Assembly: GCA_029215795.1 (NCBI GenBank) | Contig: JARDYH010000001.1 | Coordinates: 194,935,654-194,999,653 of the forward strand | Length of the DNA: 64,000 nt | Reading direction: 5' to 3' | Source of the DNA: Anniella stebbinsi | Taxonomy: Eukaryota > Chordata > Lepidosauria > Squamata > Anniellidae | Part shown: one piece after another, positions 37,195-50,200 of the stretch | Numbering within the stretch: position 1 is the stretch's first letter | How the letters are laid out: each line of letters starts with the position of its first letter | The notes under the pieces: generated by a model | What the model saw: the letters and a program-made list of their open reading frames with translations, nothing else | Database searches by the model: none | What the model was told of the DNA's origin: nothing | Translations under genes and position numbers: made by a program

Positions 37195-37420
37195 TAGGGT
37201 GACCAGATAAAATCCAGGTCAGGGCTCATGTAACTTTAACAGTTGTAGAGAAAAGGGAATTTCAGCCAGAGTCATTTGTATGCAATTAGTTCCTGGTGAA
37301 ATTCCCTCTTCATCACAATAGTTAAAGTTGCAGAGCCCTGCCTTCTTTTGTAGATGGTCACTCTAGTATAGTGCCTGCAACTTTAACTGTTGTGATGAAG
37401 AGGGAATTTCACCAGGAACT
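37195..37420. mobile_element. Foldback hAT-like element E, 3' truncated
   Basis: Begins TAGGGTGACCAGATAAAATC and follows the family as far as CACCAGGAACT in the right arm. It then stops abruptly at a T run, so about 95 bases of the right arm are missing. Confidence 0.9.
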
Positions 37421-38747
37421 TTTTTCCCAATAGGAAAGTGACATTTACTCAAAAATTAGCTTCTGAGGCAAAAGTCAAATGAAAAGCCAAAGTGGATTGT
37501 ACTACGGCCTTCATCACACCTACATCCCCTCCCCCCGTTTTGTTTCTGCAGGTTCCCCCTCCATTTCCTATGCAAGTCTAGCGTTTGAATTACACCTGAT
37601 CGGTATTGCTGCGATATGCAATACCTGCCTGTGCCTTTCAGACTATGCCTGTTCAAGGATACATTGGAACAGAAACTAAAAAAAGCGACCTCAGGGCGAG
37701 AGAACAGCACGATGGGGACGATATGCAACTACAGCGCTGAAGAAGTGGAGCAAAGTCGCGGGCGGGTGTGCTTAAAAAAACCCATGTGATGACTGCCTCC
37801 GTCTCCAGGACAATGCGCCAGATTGATGTATATTTTACTTTGTAAACCATTTTAGTTACTGTATAGAGCATATAGATTCCTAGCCAATGATCAGTGCCAA
37901 TGTCGTATCAGAGCAAGTGATGTACAAAGGCATTTTCCCTCCTCCAGGCCTAAATGATCCACTTCAGAAAAGGAAATTTGGACTGCTGAGAGAGGAAATG
38001 AGCGTCCTCATATGAAACCTACATTTGATATTCATCATGCTCCAGTTGCATGCATGTTGGACATTAACTTGGGAGGCCAGAACGCAAAGCTGATCTGGCA
38101 TTTGGTTACTGGCTAAGCCTCCATCTCATCTTTAAACCCCTTTAGTGGGTTGCTTCTGAATTTCGGCAGCAAACCACCAAGTTTTTTATTTCTTGGGGGG
38201 GGGGGGACCCCAGGAAATGTGTGGTGCCACCACAGAATGTAGCCTGTGCAAGGAGGTAGAGGCAGAAATGGCTTTTGGACCTTTTGTAGTTGCCCACCCT
38301 TGCACTAACAGGTACTGAGATGGACCCAACAGATCCCATTGTTCTCATGTACCCCATCACGGGATAAGAATTTCCCAAGGGCCTTTATATTGAAGGTACT
38401 CCAGTTCCTTGCTAACAGTCTCCTGAAGCAAGTCTTTATCATTGAGACGGGGTCCTAATAACATCAGAATTATGTTCTATCCAAACCACACAAACAAGGT
38501 GGTTGAGTTTTGGAAGGCATTGTCAGGAGCCAGCTATACGTCCAGGATTGTGCCCTCTCAGGCCCTGAAGTAGCCTCTGAGGCCCTGCTGTTCCGACATC
38601 AGAGCTTTGTTGTCAGAGGTAAAAAGGGGGCAAGCCTGGGATGTGTGTTGAGGGCAGATAGGAGGATGCGTTGGATTCAATGTATAACTTAAGTGTTGCT
38701 CTGCACAGTTGTATTAGAATCCACATAGGATGAATTCCTCGAACATC

Positions 38748-38958
38748 TCCATTGCAGCAAATGGTTAGTGAGCGTTTTTAAACCATGGTTATGTAGCCAC
38801 CATGCTTAGGAAGGGTTCACACAATATGGTAAGTCATGGTTCACATGACACGCTAAGCCATAATGTTTAGCTCAGAATGTTTAACCGTTCAGAAGACACC
38901 TTAAACCACAGTGGTTAAAGCTTTTTTGTTAACACTGCTTGTCTTCGGAACAGGGTCA
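38748..38958. mobile_element. Rearranged Harbinger-like hairpin element
   Basis: Shares CAGCAAATGGTTAGTGAG, GTTTTTAAACCATGGTTATGT and CACGCTAAGCCATAATG with 5687-5870. It ends TCGGAACAGGGTC. Its left terminus is lost or diverged. Confidence 0.6.
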
Positions 38959-39059
38959 AAGGATCCAAGTCAATACGTTTCAAGTCCCAATGCCATCATT
39001 AGTGCTTTGAAAGAGTGATGAAATAAAGTACCAAGACACAACAGGTACGCTGTAACAAC

Positions 39060-39065
39060 TTTATT
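39060..39065 (-). terminator. Probable PIKFYVE polyadenylation signal
   Basis: The minus strand reads AATAAA here, within GAAAATAAAGTTGTTACAGC. It is followed by TGTTGTGTCTTGG, a GU-rich element. Cleavage would fall near 39040. It is the farthest good candidate before the gene's 3' neighbour; nearer signals may also be used. Confidence 0.6.
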
Positions 39066-41511
39066 TTCTGTCTATATATAATTTAGTAAATGAAGTAGCC
39101 AATGTAATTAAATAGTTTAACATGTCAGGATGATAAAAATACACCCAGAACCAAGGTAGGGGAGATACATTACATAAGTGCTTTGAACATGGTTTCTGGC
39201 TATGTGCAGTACATTAAGGGGCATGATTCAACATTTTGAAGCACTTTACAACACAGACAGCCCCTCTGGCCTCAAAATGAGACTATTCATATAAAGTCCA
39301 GTGCCACACTTGGGTTTGTGTAGGAGCAGCCGTGGGATGCCATGTAAGAGCTGCACTATACAGACATAACACAGAAAAAGCCCCAAACACAGGAGCAGTT
39401 CATTATAGCATGTCTATTCCACAAGCTCTAGACTTTATTATTTACTCTATATACACACATTGGTACGAAATCTATACAGCAAATTAAAAGGAACATATTG
39501 CACTGACCAGTTCTTGAATACTGTACGAAGTATGTGCTTTTAGAATACTGTGTTAGCACCCAATTTCCACTTTAAAACGACATGAACTTCATCACAACCC
39601 ATCCCATTTTGGGTGCCTGAAATGAATGTTTCAGATATGACCAAATCTCATTAATGGTACTTCCTGTTTTTCTCAAAAGTGTGGGAAGTGGTTATTGGAG
39701 AACTTGAAATGAAAAGGAGATTCTTAAGTACTAACGGATTTAGAAGAGCAAAAACTATGGCAAACCTTCCATCCCCCCAGGGTTTCCTTTGAAGATGTTC
39801 CTACAATACGAAACCCCAACCATCATTGGTCGAAGTTACAATAGATGGGTGTACACTGTTTAATAGAAAATACCAATTACTAATTGTGTGTTTATGTGGG
39901 AGAAAATCCTGCTGGCTTTGATAGCACAGTTTATGTCAGTGGAATTTACATCAGCCTCCCACCTGTCAAGGATCTGGCTCTGATTGAGGTTGTTTACACA
40001 TGCAGTAGAACCAACGGTTCTACATTAAACTGTAAATAAAGGATCACATTTTTTAATGCTCCATATAAAAAACAACCAAAAAAACCCTACCTCCCTACCA
40101 GAAAAGAATTTAAAATCTCAGAGAGAGGTATTTGCTAGAACCTCTTGCCCTGGTGTGTTAAGTTTTCTTACTGCAGGGAGTTTTTAAAAAATAAGGTGAC
40201 ACTGTAAGTGAGACTCCCCCCACCATCAGTCTGAACAGATTCAACTCACTTTAGGATTCTACCGCCACCTCATTCTGCTGTGTGTGTAGGCCTGTAACTC
40301 TTTGCTTTGCACTTTACATACATGGAACTCTCTCAGATGCACACAACTTCAGATATGGGTGACAACATAATTAACAATATACTATTTGCCAAGAGAAGAT
40401 CAGTGAACAGAAGAGATGCTTCAGGAATCATACTCATCTCTTGGGGCAAGTTGGCTGTATTACAACTATGCATCCATTTTTAGATGCAAGAGTATCTTGC
40501 ATGGTTTTAGCTGATCAAGTTAAACAATGGAATTTCAGGAAGAGACAAATGCCTTTGCATTTATGTAGCAATATACCTGCCTTTACAATCTGAGGATGCT
40601 GCTGTTCTACTCCCCTCAAGATACCTGCTGTTTGGTTCTTCTGTAGAACCACTAAGCTGGCAGAATACACACCTGACTGTGTTACTGTTAACATACAGCC
40701 TGAGCTCAGGGCTACTTCTTAGGCCAACTCAAACTAGACATAAAGGGTGTGGTATATGCCCGTATTCCCTGTTCACATATGCCCTGCTCATATGTAAAGG
40801 ACTTTGCTTGCCTTTGTGGTACTTGAATTAAATGGAGCATCCCATCAGTTCATGTAATTTACCTGCAGTTCAGTGCTGATACTAGAAGAAAAATTTTTGA
40901 AGCAACTGAGCGCAGCCAGATTTTTTGGGGGGGAGGAGGGGTTCTCCCCAATCACCCACATATTCCACATTTCATAAAAAATAGACCACAAACACACACT
41001 TTATATGTGAACATGGAACTTGAGATATGCCACAATGCCTAGTTTGGCCCATATGAGTCATATCCAAATACAAACACGCAGCATGTAAAGCACAGTTTTG
41101 CAAAATGCAAGACTTTTTCTTCCAAGGTACAGAAATGGGATCTGGCTCTTTCCACAGCTGCTACTCGCATATTGTTTGAAAGAGAGACTAGGATTTGTAT
41201 ACTTGTGCATCCTTCACAACCAATGCCATATACATACACTTGTTTTGTCCTCAAGCTGGTTACCAAAAAAAAATTCTTTTAAGAAAAAACTGTAAGAAAG
41301 CCACTTGGATGTTATACTTTGTTATTTAAGCTCACACAACAAATCTGTTATAACCCTTACTTTAAACCAGCTAAAGATCCCTGGAAAATTAAGGGAAGCA
41401 TTAATTTTTTATGGAGCTCAAAATAGAAGGTTAGCAAATTCTAAAAAGAGAGAGAATGTAAAGGTGCCAAAGCTCAGTTACAAACACCCATTTATTAAAA
41501 GTGGCTACCTG

Positions 41512-41517
<6 letters not shown>

Positions 41518-41556
<39 letters not shown>
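41518..41556. repeat. (TA)n(CA)n microsatellite
   Basis: About fourteen TA units followed by six CA units, within the probable PIKFYVE 3' UTR. Confidence 0.95.
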
Positions 41557-42373
41557 CTTACAACTGCAGACTTGAACGAACTAAAATAATTTGCTTTCTA
41601 CCCACCATATTGAGAGTTGAATTTCTCTTAAGAAAACGTAAGTCGATGTAGGCCCTGGATATGATAGTGTACTTGTGTGCGTATTACCAATTTCTCTGTA
41701 AGCAGGACTACAACTGCAGGCTTGCAGTCACAGTGAAATGGTGCTCACCTTTCCCCTGGCTGCAGGGAGAAGACTGATCATAAGGGGAAATTCTTCTCAG
41801 ATCTTTGTTCAGTATCTTTTTACCCAGTATCTATGTTCAAACCAATGCCTCACACAATCATGAAGGTTTGAGGACAATGTTAGTCTTGCTTCCTTAACTA
41901 CAAACACATTTATTTTACTGGCCTTTATTATTTACAAACCCAAGTAAACATTCCATATTTATAGAAAAAAAATTAAAAAGTGCTGATTTTTAGGTCACAA
42001 AGATGCCCAGATCTCCATATATCTGGTCTATTGTGCTACGCAACCCATCTTCGTACAGTTATTGTTCGGAGCATCTACAAGAATTGCAAATGTGTTTCCA
42101 CGGTGCCAAAAGAACTTCTGTGGAAACGACGCTTTTGTTAACACAACCGAAGCATGTTGTGTGTAGAGACTGGGGCATTACTTTCCTCAAAATGGTACTG
42201 AAATGAAAAGAAACCTGAACTATCTGGAGTGGAGGGCTGATTCTTTAAGGCAGCCATTAGTTATTGGATGAAAAAAAATACTAATCAAAAGTAACCAAGT
42301 GCCTCTTGTGGAGTGGAGCTGAGGAGAGGAGAGGAATGTAGTACAATTAAATGTGTAATTTTTGGTAGTACCT

Positions 42374-42521
42374 AGAGGGGTGGACAACCTGTGGCCATCC
42401 AGATGTTTTGGGTTCCAACTCCCATCATCCCTCACCATTGACTATGTTGGCTAAGGCTGATGGGACTTGTAGGCTAGACTATCGGGGGGGGGGGGGGGTG
42501 CACACTTTTCCCAGCCCTGAG
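42374..42521. mobile_element. Short foldback element with internal poly-G
   Basis: AGGGGTGGACAACCTGTGGCC on the left, GTTCCAACTCCCATCATCC inside, and the mirror GCTGATGGGACTTGTAGG. A 15-base G run (42484-42498) has replaced part of the right arm, which ends CACTTTTCCCAGCCCT. Confidence 0.65.
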
Positions 42522-43400
42522 ATCTCTATCAAAATTGAGGAGGCCCTTTGGGGATATGAATTTAAGTAACACATCGTGGATCTTCCTTTCGAGGAAATTT
42601 GATTTGTGGGTGCATTTCATTTGAAAGAGTAACAGCTAAATTTCATGGAATGTTGCTTAAATCTAAACTGGGGTACAAAGAGACAAGTTGCCCATCAGTA
42701 AAATATTTATACCATTAAAAAAAAGCAGGGCTACAAATGATTAAGTGGTATGTTGATAAATGGCTAAAATTCTCATCTAATACTGCTCATGGAAACGTAA
42801 AACAATATCAGTGCAGAAGTAACAAAATTTCACACAATAATGCTTACAGAAAGAAACTACTCTTGTCACAGCAGTGGCCTTATTAACAGAGTGACTTGGT
42901 TCCTCATAATTGAGAAGCGTATTTTAAAGGTAACAATAGCCCTCTGCAATAGCTTCAACAGGCTGATTTGGGGCCAGAAGGCCCATTGCTATTTCATATT
43001 AAGACACTTTATACCACGTGCAAGAGCCACAGGCCTCCTCTTTGTAAGACATCACCACAAACAGGTCTCAATGCTCCATTGTGATTTACAGCAACCAGCG
43101 GAAGACGTCATCTTGGTGAGAGTCCGATTTCTTTCGTGGCCCCATTTATGTCCTTACGAACGTACACCTCTGATTCTGAGTAACTCAATATTATCCTCCA
43201 GCCTCTTTCATGACTGTGCTGACACCTAAACTTAAAGTGCAGACTTCATACTTCAGACACACACACAGTTCGAAGGCAGTGGTTGAAGGTCCTTTAGCGG
43301 GAACAGCGTTACCTTGTGGGTGCGGGAACAGCGTTACCTTGCATTCTTTTCGAACCAGAAGGAATTATTCCATCACGTCACCCAAGCAGTGCTTTTTTCT

Positions 43401-43516
43401 CTAGCAATTCAAGCCCAATGCTGTCCAGTGATCTGGTACCATCAGAAAATACTTGTCCATTGCTTCACAAAACCTGGTACGGTACAATTCTGGAGATACT
43501 ACAGTTGGCATTTTAC
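43401..43516 (-). CDS. PIKFYVE: PIKFYVE last coding exon
   Basis: Encodes KMPTVVSPELYRTRFCEAMD and KYFLMVPDHWTALGLNC, then TAG (43403-43401). Acceptor AACTTCTTAG|GT. This is the end of the kinase domain. The exon continues into the 3' UTR. Confidence 0.97.
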
Positions 43517-46500
43517 CTAAGAAGTTATAGCAAACATACAAAAGAAAGATGCCTTAGAAATTAACTTGAGTCAGCAGGAACACAGTATATGGCTAAACTT
43601 TATGGGCAGTATACAACTGGGCTCTTCCTCATTTGACCAGCCTTGGTGGTTCCGGTTGACATGCGGCCAATTCTGCTGGCCCTGACCTGCAAATGGCCCC
43701 TACCGCTTGCACGGCGCGATATATAAGCCCTGAAACGAGGGGAAACACAAGTAGTAGGGGCCGCCTGCAGGGCTGGCTGTGCACGAAAGGCCCCAACTGG
43801 ATAGCGTCCTATGATGACATCTAGACGTTTTACTCAAGGCTGCATTTGGCAACGGGCCTGAAGATCATTAAAACCAAGTAGGTAGGGTAAAAACCCTAAG
43901 TGCTTCTGCCATTTACAGGTGGGAATAATACATGACGGTATTAGCACAAATGCTGCGATGGAAACTGGAAAGAAATCGTGACCCCCCCCCCCGAAATGTC
44001 CAGTTACATGATGCTTACTCTCAAGCTGCAGACAATATTCCATGTTCTTCAAATGTATATATAACTCATACCTAAGTTGTACCACCAAGACCAACACCAA
44101 ACTGGATAGCCATCCGTAGCATTTCAGCAACGTGACACTACAAAGCATTAGGCTGCTGCACAAAGGATATTATGCCAAAATGGCAGGATGCTACTCCTAA
44201 GCAAGTATTTAGGGCCAGGCAAGAAATGCCAATATAGCTTTTATCCAGAACAGAGCGATCCGTGGTATCCTTCAAACTCTTCCAAAGCTTTGATGGCTTT
44301 TTAGCAGATAAAGCAGTATATAGCATCAGCTATAGCTTGGAACCCTTTTTCGACTCACCTTGACCTCCTAAGATCCCTGTTGATTTCACAACCATTTCAA
44401 GCCTTTTGTCCCAAGTAAATGTGCGAATATAATCTGCAATAAAAAGATAACATGTTTTAGCTGTTATGCAAGGCAAATCTCTGCTGCTATCTAGAACCTG
44501 TGCCATAGACAAATATCTTTATGTCTTCACTGTTTCTTCTGTCTACATGGAACCTCTTCACATCCCCACTTATTTATTTTCCTAGCTCATCATCTTGAGG
44601 CTCCATACGAAAGTGATGTATTTGCTCCAGATGTTTTGCATGGGTTGGGATGGCGGGCAACATCAGTTTCAGTTATAACTACTTAATAGAGCTGACAGCC
44701 AAATTACCTGCAGATGACAACAGTATCCTAAAATCAGATGCTGCTCTCAGAGAAGTCATTGTTCTCAGGATATTGCTCTGAATTTCATTCAGGACAATAC
44801 AAAGGTTTTATAAATAGCAAAATGAGTGAAGCTGATTTTGAAAGGCGAAAAGCTGCTTTTTACAACACACACACCCCACTGAGGCTAATCCACATGGCAG
44901 AAGAGGGCTAAATATTGAAACACAAAACGTAGATGTTTGCTTCTGATTTTAAAAGATACATCAGATTTGGTTAGTTTAACTCAGGGGTTGGGAACCTCTT
45001 GTCAGCCAGAGGACTGATTCCATTCCAGAGAAGTCCTTGTGATATAACAATCACAGCCGTTGTAACTTCCCTCATAGGAAAGACGCTCCAGCCCCTTGAT
45101 CATTTTAATTGCCATTTTCTGCACATTTTCCAGCTATACAACATCCTTTTTTTAGGTGCAGTGACCAGAACTTTACACAGTATTCTAACGGTGGTCACAC
45201 CATAGATCACACAGTATGATATTGGGTCAAAGGTTACGTACCAATAATCCCAACCACAAGTTCGTCGGTCGTATCATCCCGGCCTACCAGAAGAGAATAG
45301 TCAATGATGAGATGGTTGGAAAGGAAGTAAGAATCACTGTGGATGGATGCCTTCAACACAGCTTTGGAGTGGGAACGGATGTATAAGGGATTGTCTCGCA
45401 CTAGCTTCAAGAGGTTTTCATCCAGCAGAACCACATCACAGCTTTCTTTCCCAGTGTCCGTTTTGACATTTCTGTTCCGCAAGGAGCCTTTCAGGTCAAA
45501 GACCTAGTAGCAAAAAAAAACCAAGCAGGTTTCACTGCAGGGGAAATTATTTCTTCAAAATCCCAGAACAGTACCCGGTTTATTGAACAAGGGAATTCCT
45601 GCAATGCCTCCCCACCTAAATCAGCTAAAAATTTAGAAGCTGTATTACATAACTCTTACACGTTTTTAAAATAAATAAATAAAATGAATTATGTAATAGA
45701 ATGCTTGTTAGTTATTAGTAAGTTTTCTGTTTGCATCCCAGATTTGATGTTGAATCAGTATTATAGCAAGTCTTTAAACCAGAACTGTAAACTACCACAC
45801 CCTGAACTCCACACCCATTGCAGATAAGTAGGCAGCAACCTGGACTTGGTACATGCCAAGTTCAAACCTCTTCGCAGCTAGAAATGTATTTGGATGACCT
45901 TGAAATCACACCTGTAGCCTCTGGTCTTCCACTCAGAAAATGGTAAAGAGCAGGGGCCTGTTTCACATGGTTATTCCAAACCTGATTACTCTCCCTCCCC
46001 AAATATTCAGGGTGACATTTTGTTATATGTTTTAAGCTTCTATGTTTCATTGACTTTTGATAGTACCAAATGTCACTATGAGCTACTTTGAGTGCCTCTT
46101 CTTGAGGCAGAAATGTGGAACAAATGTCTCTACAAACAATAAAAAAGGTTAACATTCCCGAGACAAAAAGCTGTACAGCGGGAGATGAGAGGAGGGAAGG
46201 AAGTTGGGGCTATTTCACCAGCCCTGCTGAAAGATTTGGTTTTCAGCCTCTTCCCTCCCCATTCCTCCTGGCTTGTGTGTTGTGTCTTTTTAGAGGTAAG
46301 CCTGTGGGGGCAGGGGCCGTCTTGTTGTACTGATTACACATAAGCTGCTTCAGGAGCCTTTTTCGCTGGGTAGTTAGAGAAAAATGCTTAAAATAATGCA
46401 ACAAAATATAATTTCTTAAATTTGCCTCAGGATTTCTACGGCAAAATAAACTGCAAGTCTAAAACTATTCAGGTAAAATTTGAAATGAACTAACATGCAC

Positions 46501-47170
46501 TCCAGTAAAAAGACGCTTTGTTCTAACCATTTTGCAAGCCAGTATCTGCAGAAATGTATTACACATAAGGCTGAGACAGTTGGTACACATCATAAAATGC
46601 CAGACTATGGGTCAGTGAATATGTAATAAGGGGACATTTGGTCAGCATAAAATTTTAAAGGCATAATTTTAGTTAAGATTTAGTATAATTCCAAGCCATT
46701 ATTTTAGTATAATTCCAAGCCATAATAGTTGCCATAGACTGAAGTTTTAAGGTCACCAGAACAGGCATTTCTGATGAAGTTTAGAGTTCCATGGACTACT
46801 ATAGTAACAGGTTGGTATTGTTCATTCCAACATCTCCAGGGTCAGGAGAATCATTCAAATCAAGAGCAGTAACTTCTCTGCAGAAGGGTGCATTTATTTT
46901 CCCAAATTCTTACCGGGACTGTATGTTGTACCCACTTTCATGAAATTAAGACTTCTTTGTGCACCTATGGCTCTTGGAAATCAAAATGTTGTGGCACAAG
47001 AAAAATGTTGAGGCTAATCACCAAACACACAAAGATTGGAGTATAACTCCTTGGTGGCTCTGTCAAAATCCAACAGAGGAGGAAAATAATATCAGCAAGC
47101 CATCAATATCCCCAAGTGTAATGAGTTGCAGCTGGCAGCTTTACTGAGCCTCCTAATGGCAAGAGAAACA

Positions 47171-47207
<37 letters not shown>

Positions 47208-50200
47208 AGTTTGTTGTTCCTGCAGATGATCCATTTACTCACCTGAGCCATCTTTCTGCTGTAGAAGAGGTTTTCCATGACCAAGAGATCAAGCTTCTTC
47301 TCCGTGTTGTTTTGAGAATTCTTATAACCGATCCGATAAACCCCAAGAATCTTGGCCAACGCTGTCGGCTTCTGAAATAGACAGGTAAGCTGCTCATAAC
47401 AAGATGCTCAAGTTTCAACTCTCAAATAAAATCCGCTCAGGGAAGAATCTGCAAAAAGTTAATATAGCCGGCACTGGTGCAATGGAGCCAAGGATCACAG
47501 GGGTGGTGAGATCACCTGCCCTCCCCCATAACCCCCGCAAGGATTCCCTGTTCCCTTTGAGTTTAGCTGCAATTCTCACTGTAGCTTGGGGGGGGGGGGG
47601 GGGGAGAGACATGAATTTTCCTCAGCAATATGATATTGTTGTGAAATAGCCCTGTTGTAATGTAAGGTATTTTGGGGTGGATTGCCCTTGAATGGACAAT
47701 TCAGACACATTACATTAGCATTGCAAAAGGCCTACTCCTTGTGAGATAAATAAAATTACTAGAACTGGTTTGTTAATAAGGATCGACACCAGCTGCCTGC
47801 AATTTTGGGACCCTCCTTGGGCGGCGTGGCGATGGAGACTCTCGCGATCTGTGCCTGTGCTTCAAAAGCTACCACAACACCAATGCTTGCCAGATTCCCT
47901 AGACAAAAACCTTACTACAAAATGCATTCTTTTTAGATCATGATCAGCTGTTCTACAAAATTCACATTTAAAACTAGGAGGCAGGCAATAAGATTAAAGG
48001 GGAAGACAGAGAGAAGGTTTTACAAATCTTACCTTCTGCTGTACTGCATTAGTGATGTATGTGAAGTAGTGTGGGGCAAAGTCTAGAAAGGACTGGACTT
48101 CCAGGCGAGGCATTTGTTTCAAGATGAATCGGTCATCTAAAAGACAATTGTGTGTTAATGTGTAATATGAGAAGGACATACTTTAAAAAAACAAAGAAAT
48201 GTTTGCACACAAATTTTCCAATCCAATTAGCATCTTCAGCTGAAATCACACCACAGGTGGAAAAGATAGTTCTGATCCAAGCTTCAGCTCTAGCTATTTG
48301 AACGTTAGCACAGAGCTGATCCAAGATGCGCTCAAATTGCCTAATCCATTCATAGGGAATGAACAGACAGAACCAACATTTATGAACCCACATTCAGAAG
48401 TTACCATCAGTCACATAAAAAGCAGCTCCTGATTTGCCTCCTCGCGCCTGCCAAGGCAGCGAGTGAGAGAGGGAACGGATGAAGTCTTCTTCGCTGCTCC
48501 CAAGTATCACTTCGCGCATTTTATGAAACTCCCCTGCGTAGTAAATCCGGCAGTAGAACTTGGCATTCGTATCAGAGAATTCTGCAAAGAAACATGGAAG
48601 GAGAGAAGGCTTCATGAATAATGGGAATGGGAGGTCGGTATTCTAGAAGAGATGCTCACCCATATTGAAAGCGTCCTCTTTTCTGACTCCTTGTATCCCT
48701 TCACTCTAATCTAGTTAACTCTTACTGGGGGATCTATCATCTTTAGAGCTTTCCTTTGAGAATGCTAAATGTGCAGAAGTGGCCTGTAGTATGTTTTGTT
48801 GTTTTAAATTTGGTACGCTGCCTTGGGAAAGTTTTCCCTAAAAGGCAGCTTACAAGTCTTTTAAATAAAATGGCATAATTAAAATTTCTTTTATGATAGA
48901 ACTCAAGGTGGTATACATAGGGTTCCCAAGTAGTTTCCCATCTTGGCTTTGACCAGGTTTACTCAGCTTCAGCAAAGTTGCTGCCTCATGAGCCTTCAAG
49001 ACCATGCCTTGGGATATAGTCCTGTAGGAGCAGCAGCCACGACACAGCAATGGGGAGATTCACCGGCGTTGGAAGGTTTTCAAGATCTTGAAGATTACTC
49101 AGCAATCCCACAAAAGATCTGGTGGCCTCGCACTTCATGCAATCCCACAAAAGGTCTAAGAGCTTTCAGTACCTGAAGCTTTGATATCCAGCTATTGGCA
49201 AACTAAGCCAAATTTAGGCCAAGCTAAAGAGAAATTCCAGTTCTCTGGAGTATGCTGTTAATAGTCACACAGTCCAAGAGGAACAAGGAGCCCCTGAATG
49301 GTTTGGTTAGTTCACCTTGCCAGGATGTTTGTATGAAACTTTTTTATGGAAAGGGGGAAATTTAAGCAAGATGAAACCAAAAAGGGTCTGGGCCTTACAA
49401 AAATAACACATAATGTATGGCAGAACATAAGGAAGTGAGCTGAAAAAACAGTGTGTAACAATGGAACATCTGCTTTTACTACCTATTTTAACCTGGTAAA
49501 TTAAACTACAAAACATTGGACAGAATCCAACGGTGACTGCCTTCTGTCAGCAGCACCCACTGCTCTGAACCGTCTTGATAATGCGGCATAAATATCTAAA
49601 TACACCGGCATAAATCTCTGCAGATTCCTATTCAGATGTCCGTCTAAAAATCTAGAAAAGCTTAGACTTTTACGATCACTTTATCTGTTGCCACCTGGGA
49701 AGTCCAGCTGATAGCTACATCTTTTTCCTGGATACTGGACAGACCCATCCAACCCAAGGATGCGATAGCATGTCCTGAGCAAAGTCTGTGGCTAAAGTTT
49801 GTTTACAATGTGCTTCAGTGTTCCAACTCTGAGGCTGTAAGGGTAAACAGCACTCATGCAATGAGCAAAGGACATCCTGCGTAGCAATGCCTGCTTTGCA
49901 AGACCAAGAGATGACAGACTGTCCATCCAAGTAATGTTTTGGGAAATGACCCCTTCGAGGCCTGTGGAACACACTTTCATGGACGAAATCCAAGTATGAA
50001 TCCATCATTAAGGCACTTTGCAGAGGATTCAATCAACCAACTATTTCTTATGGTCATAAGACCAGCATAAACTTTGCAGGGGATTGGTGCATGCAAAAGC
50101 AAACTGCTTTTGCATGCACCAATACACCCACATCCACCCCCCACCCAAATAATCATGTTCCTACTTACGGAGTTCGACATGTGGATTTCCTAGCTGTTTC

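Larger units (their letters stand above)
35852..39039. other. Intergenic sequence between PIKFYVE and PTH2R
   Basis: No coding exon was seen. It contains an interspersed repeat (36640-36835), truncated foldback element E (37195-37420) and a Harbinger-like segment (38748-38958). From 36190 to 36630 and 37440 to 38740 nothing is recognisable beyond short chance frames. Confidence 0.7.
39040..43400 (-). other. Probable PIKFYVE 3' UTR (about 4.4 kb)
   Basis: Follows the PIKFYVE stop codon without an evident intron. It is AT-rich and almost free of large repeats until 42374, unlike the introns, which suggests selective constraint. It includes a (TA)n(CA)n tract at 41518-41556 and a short foldback element (42374-42521). 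The extent is inferred from the AATAAA at 39060; an earlier end is possible. Confidence 0.5.
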
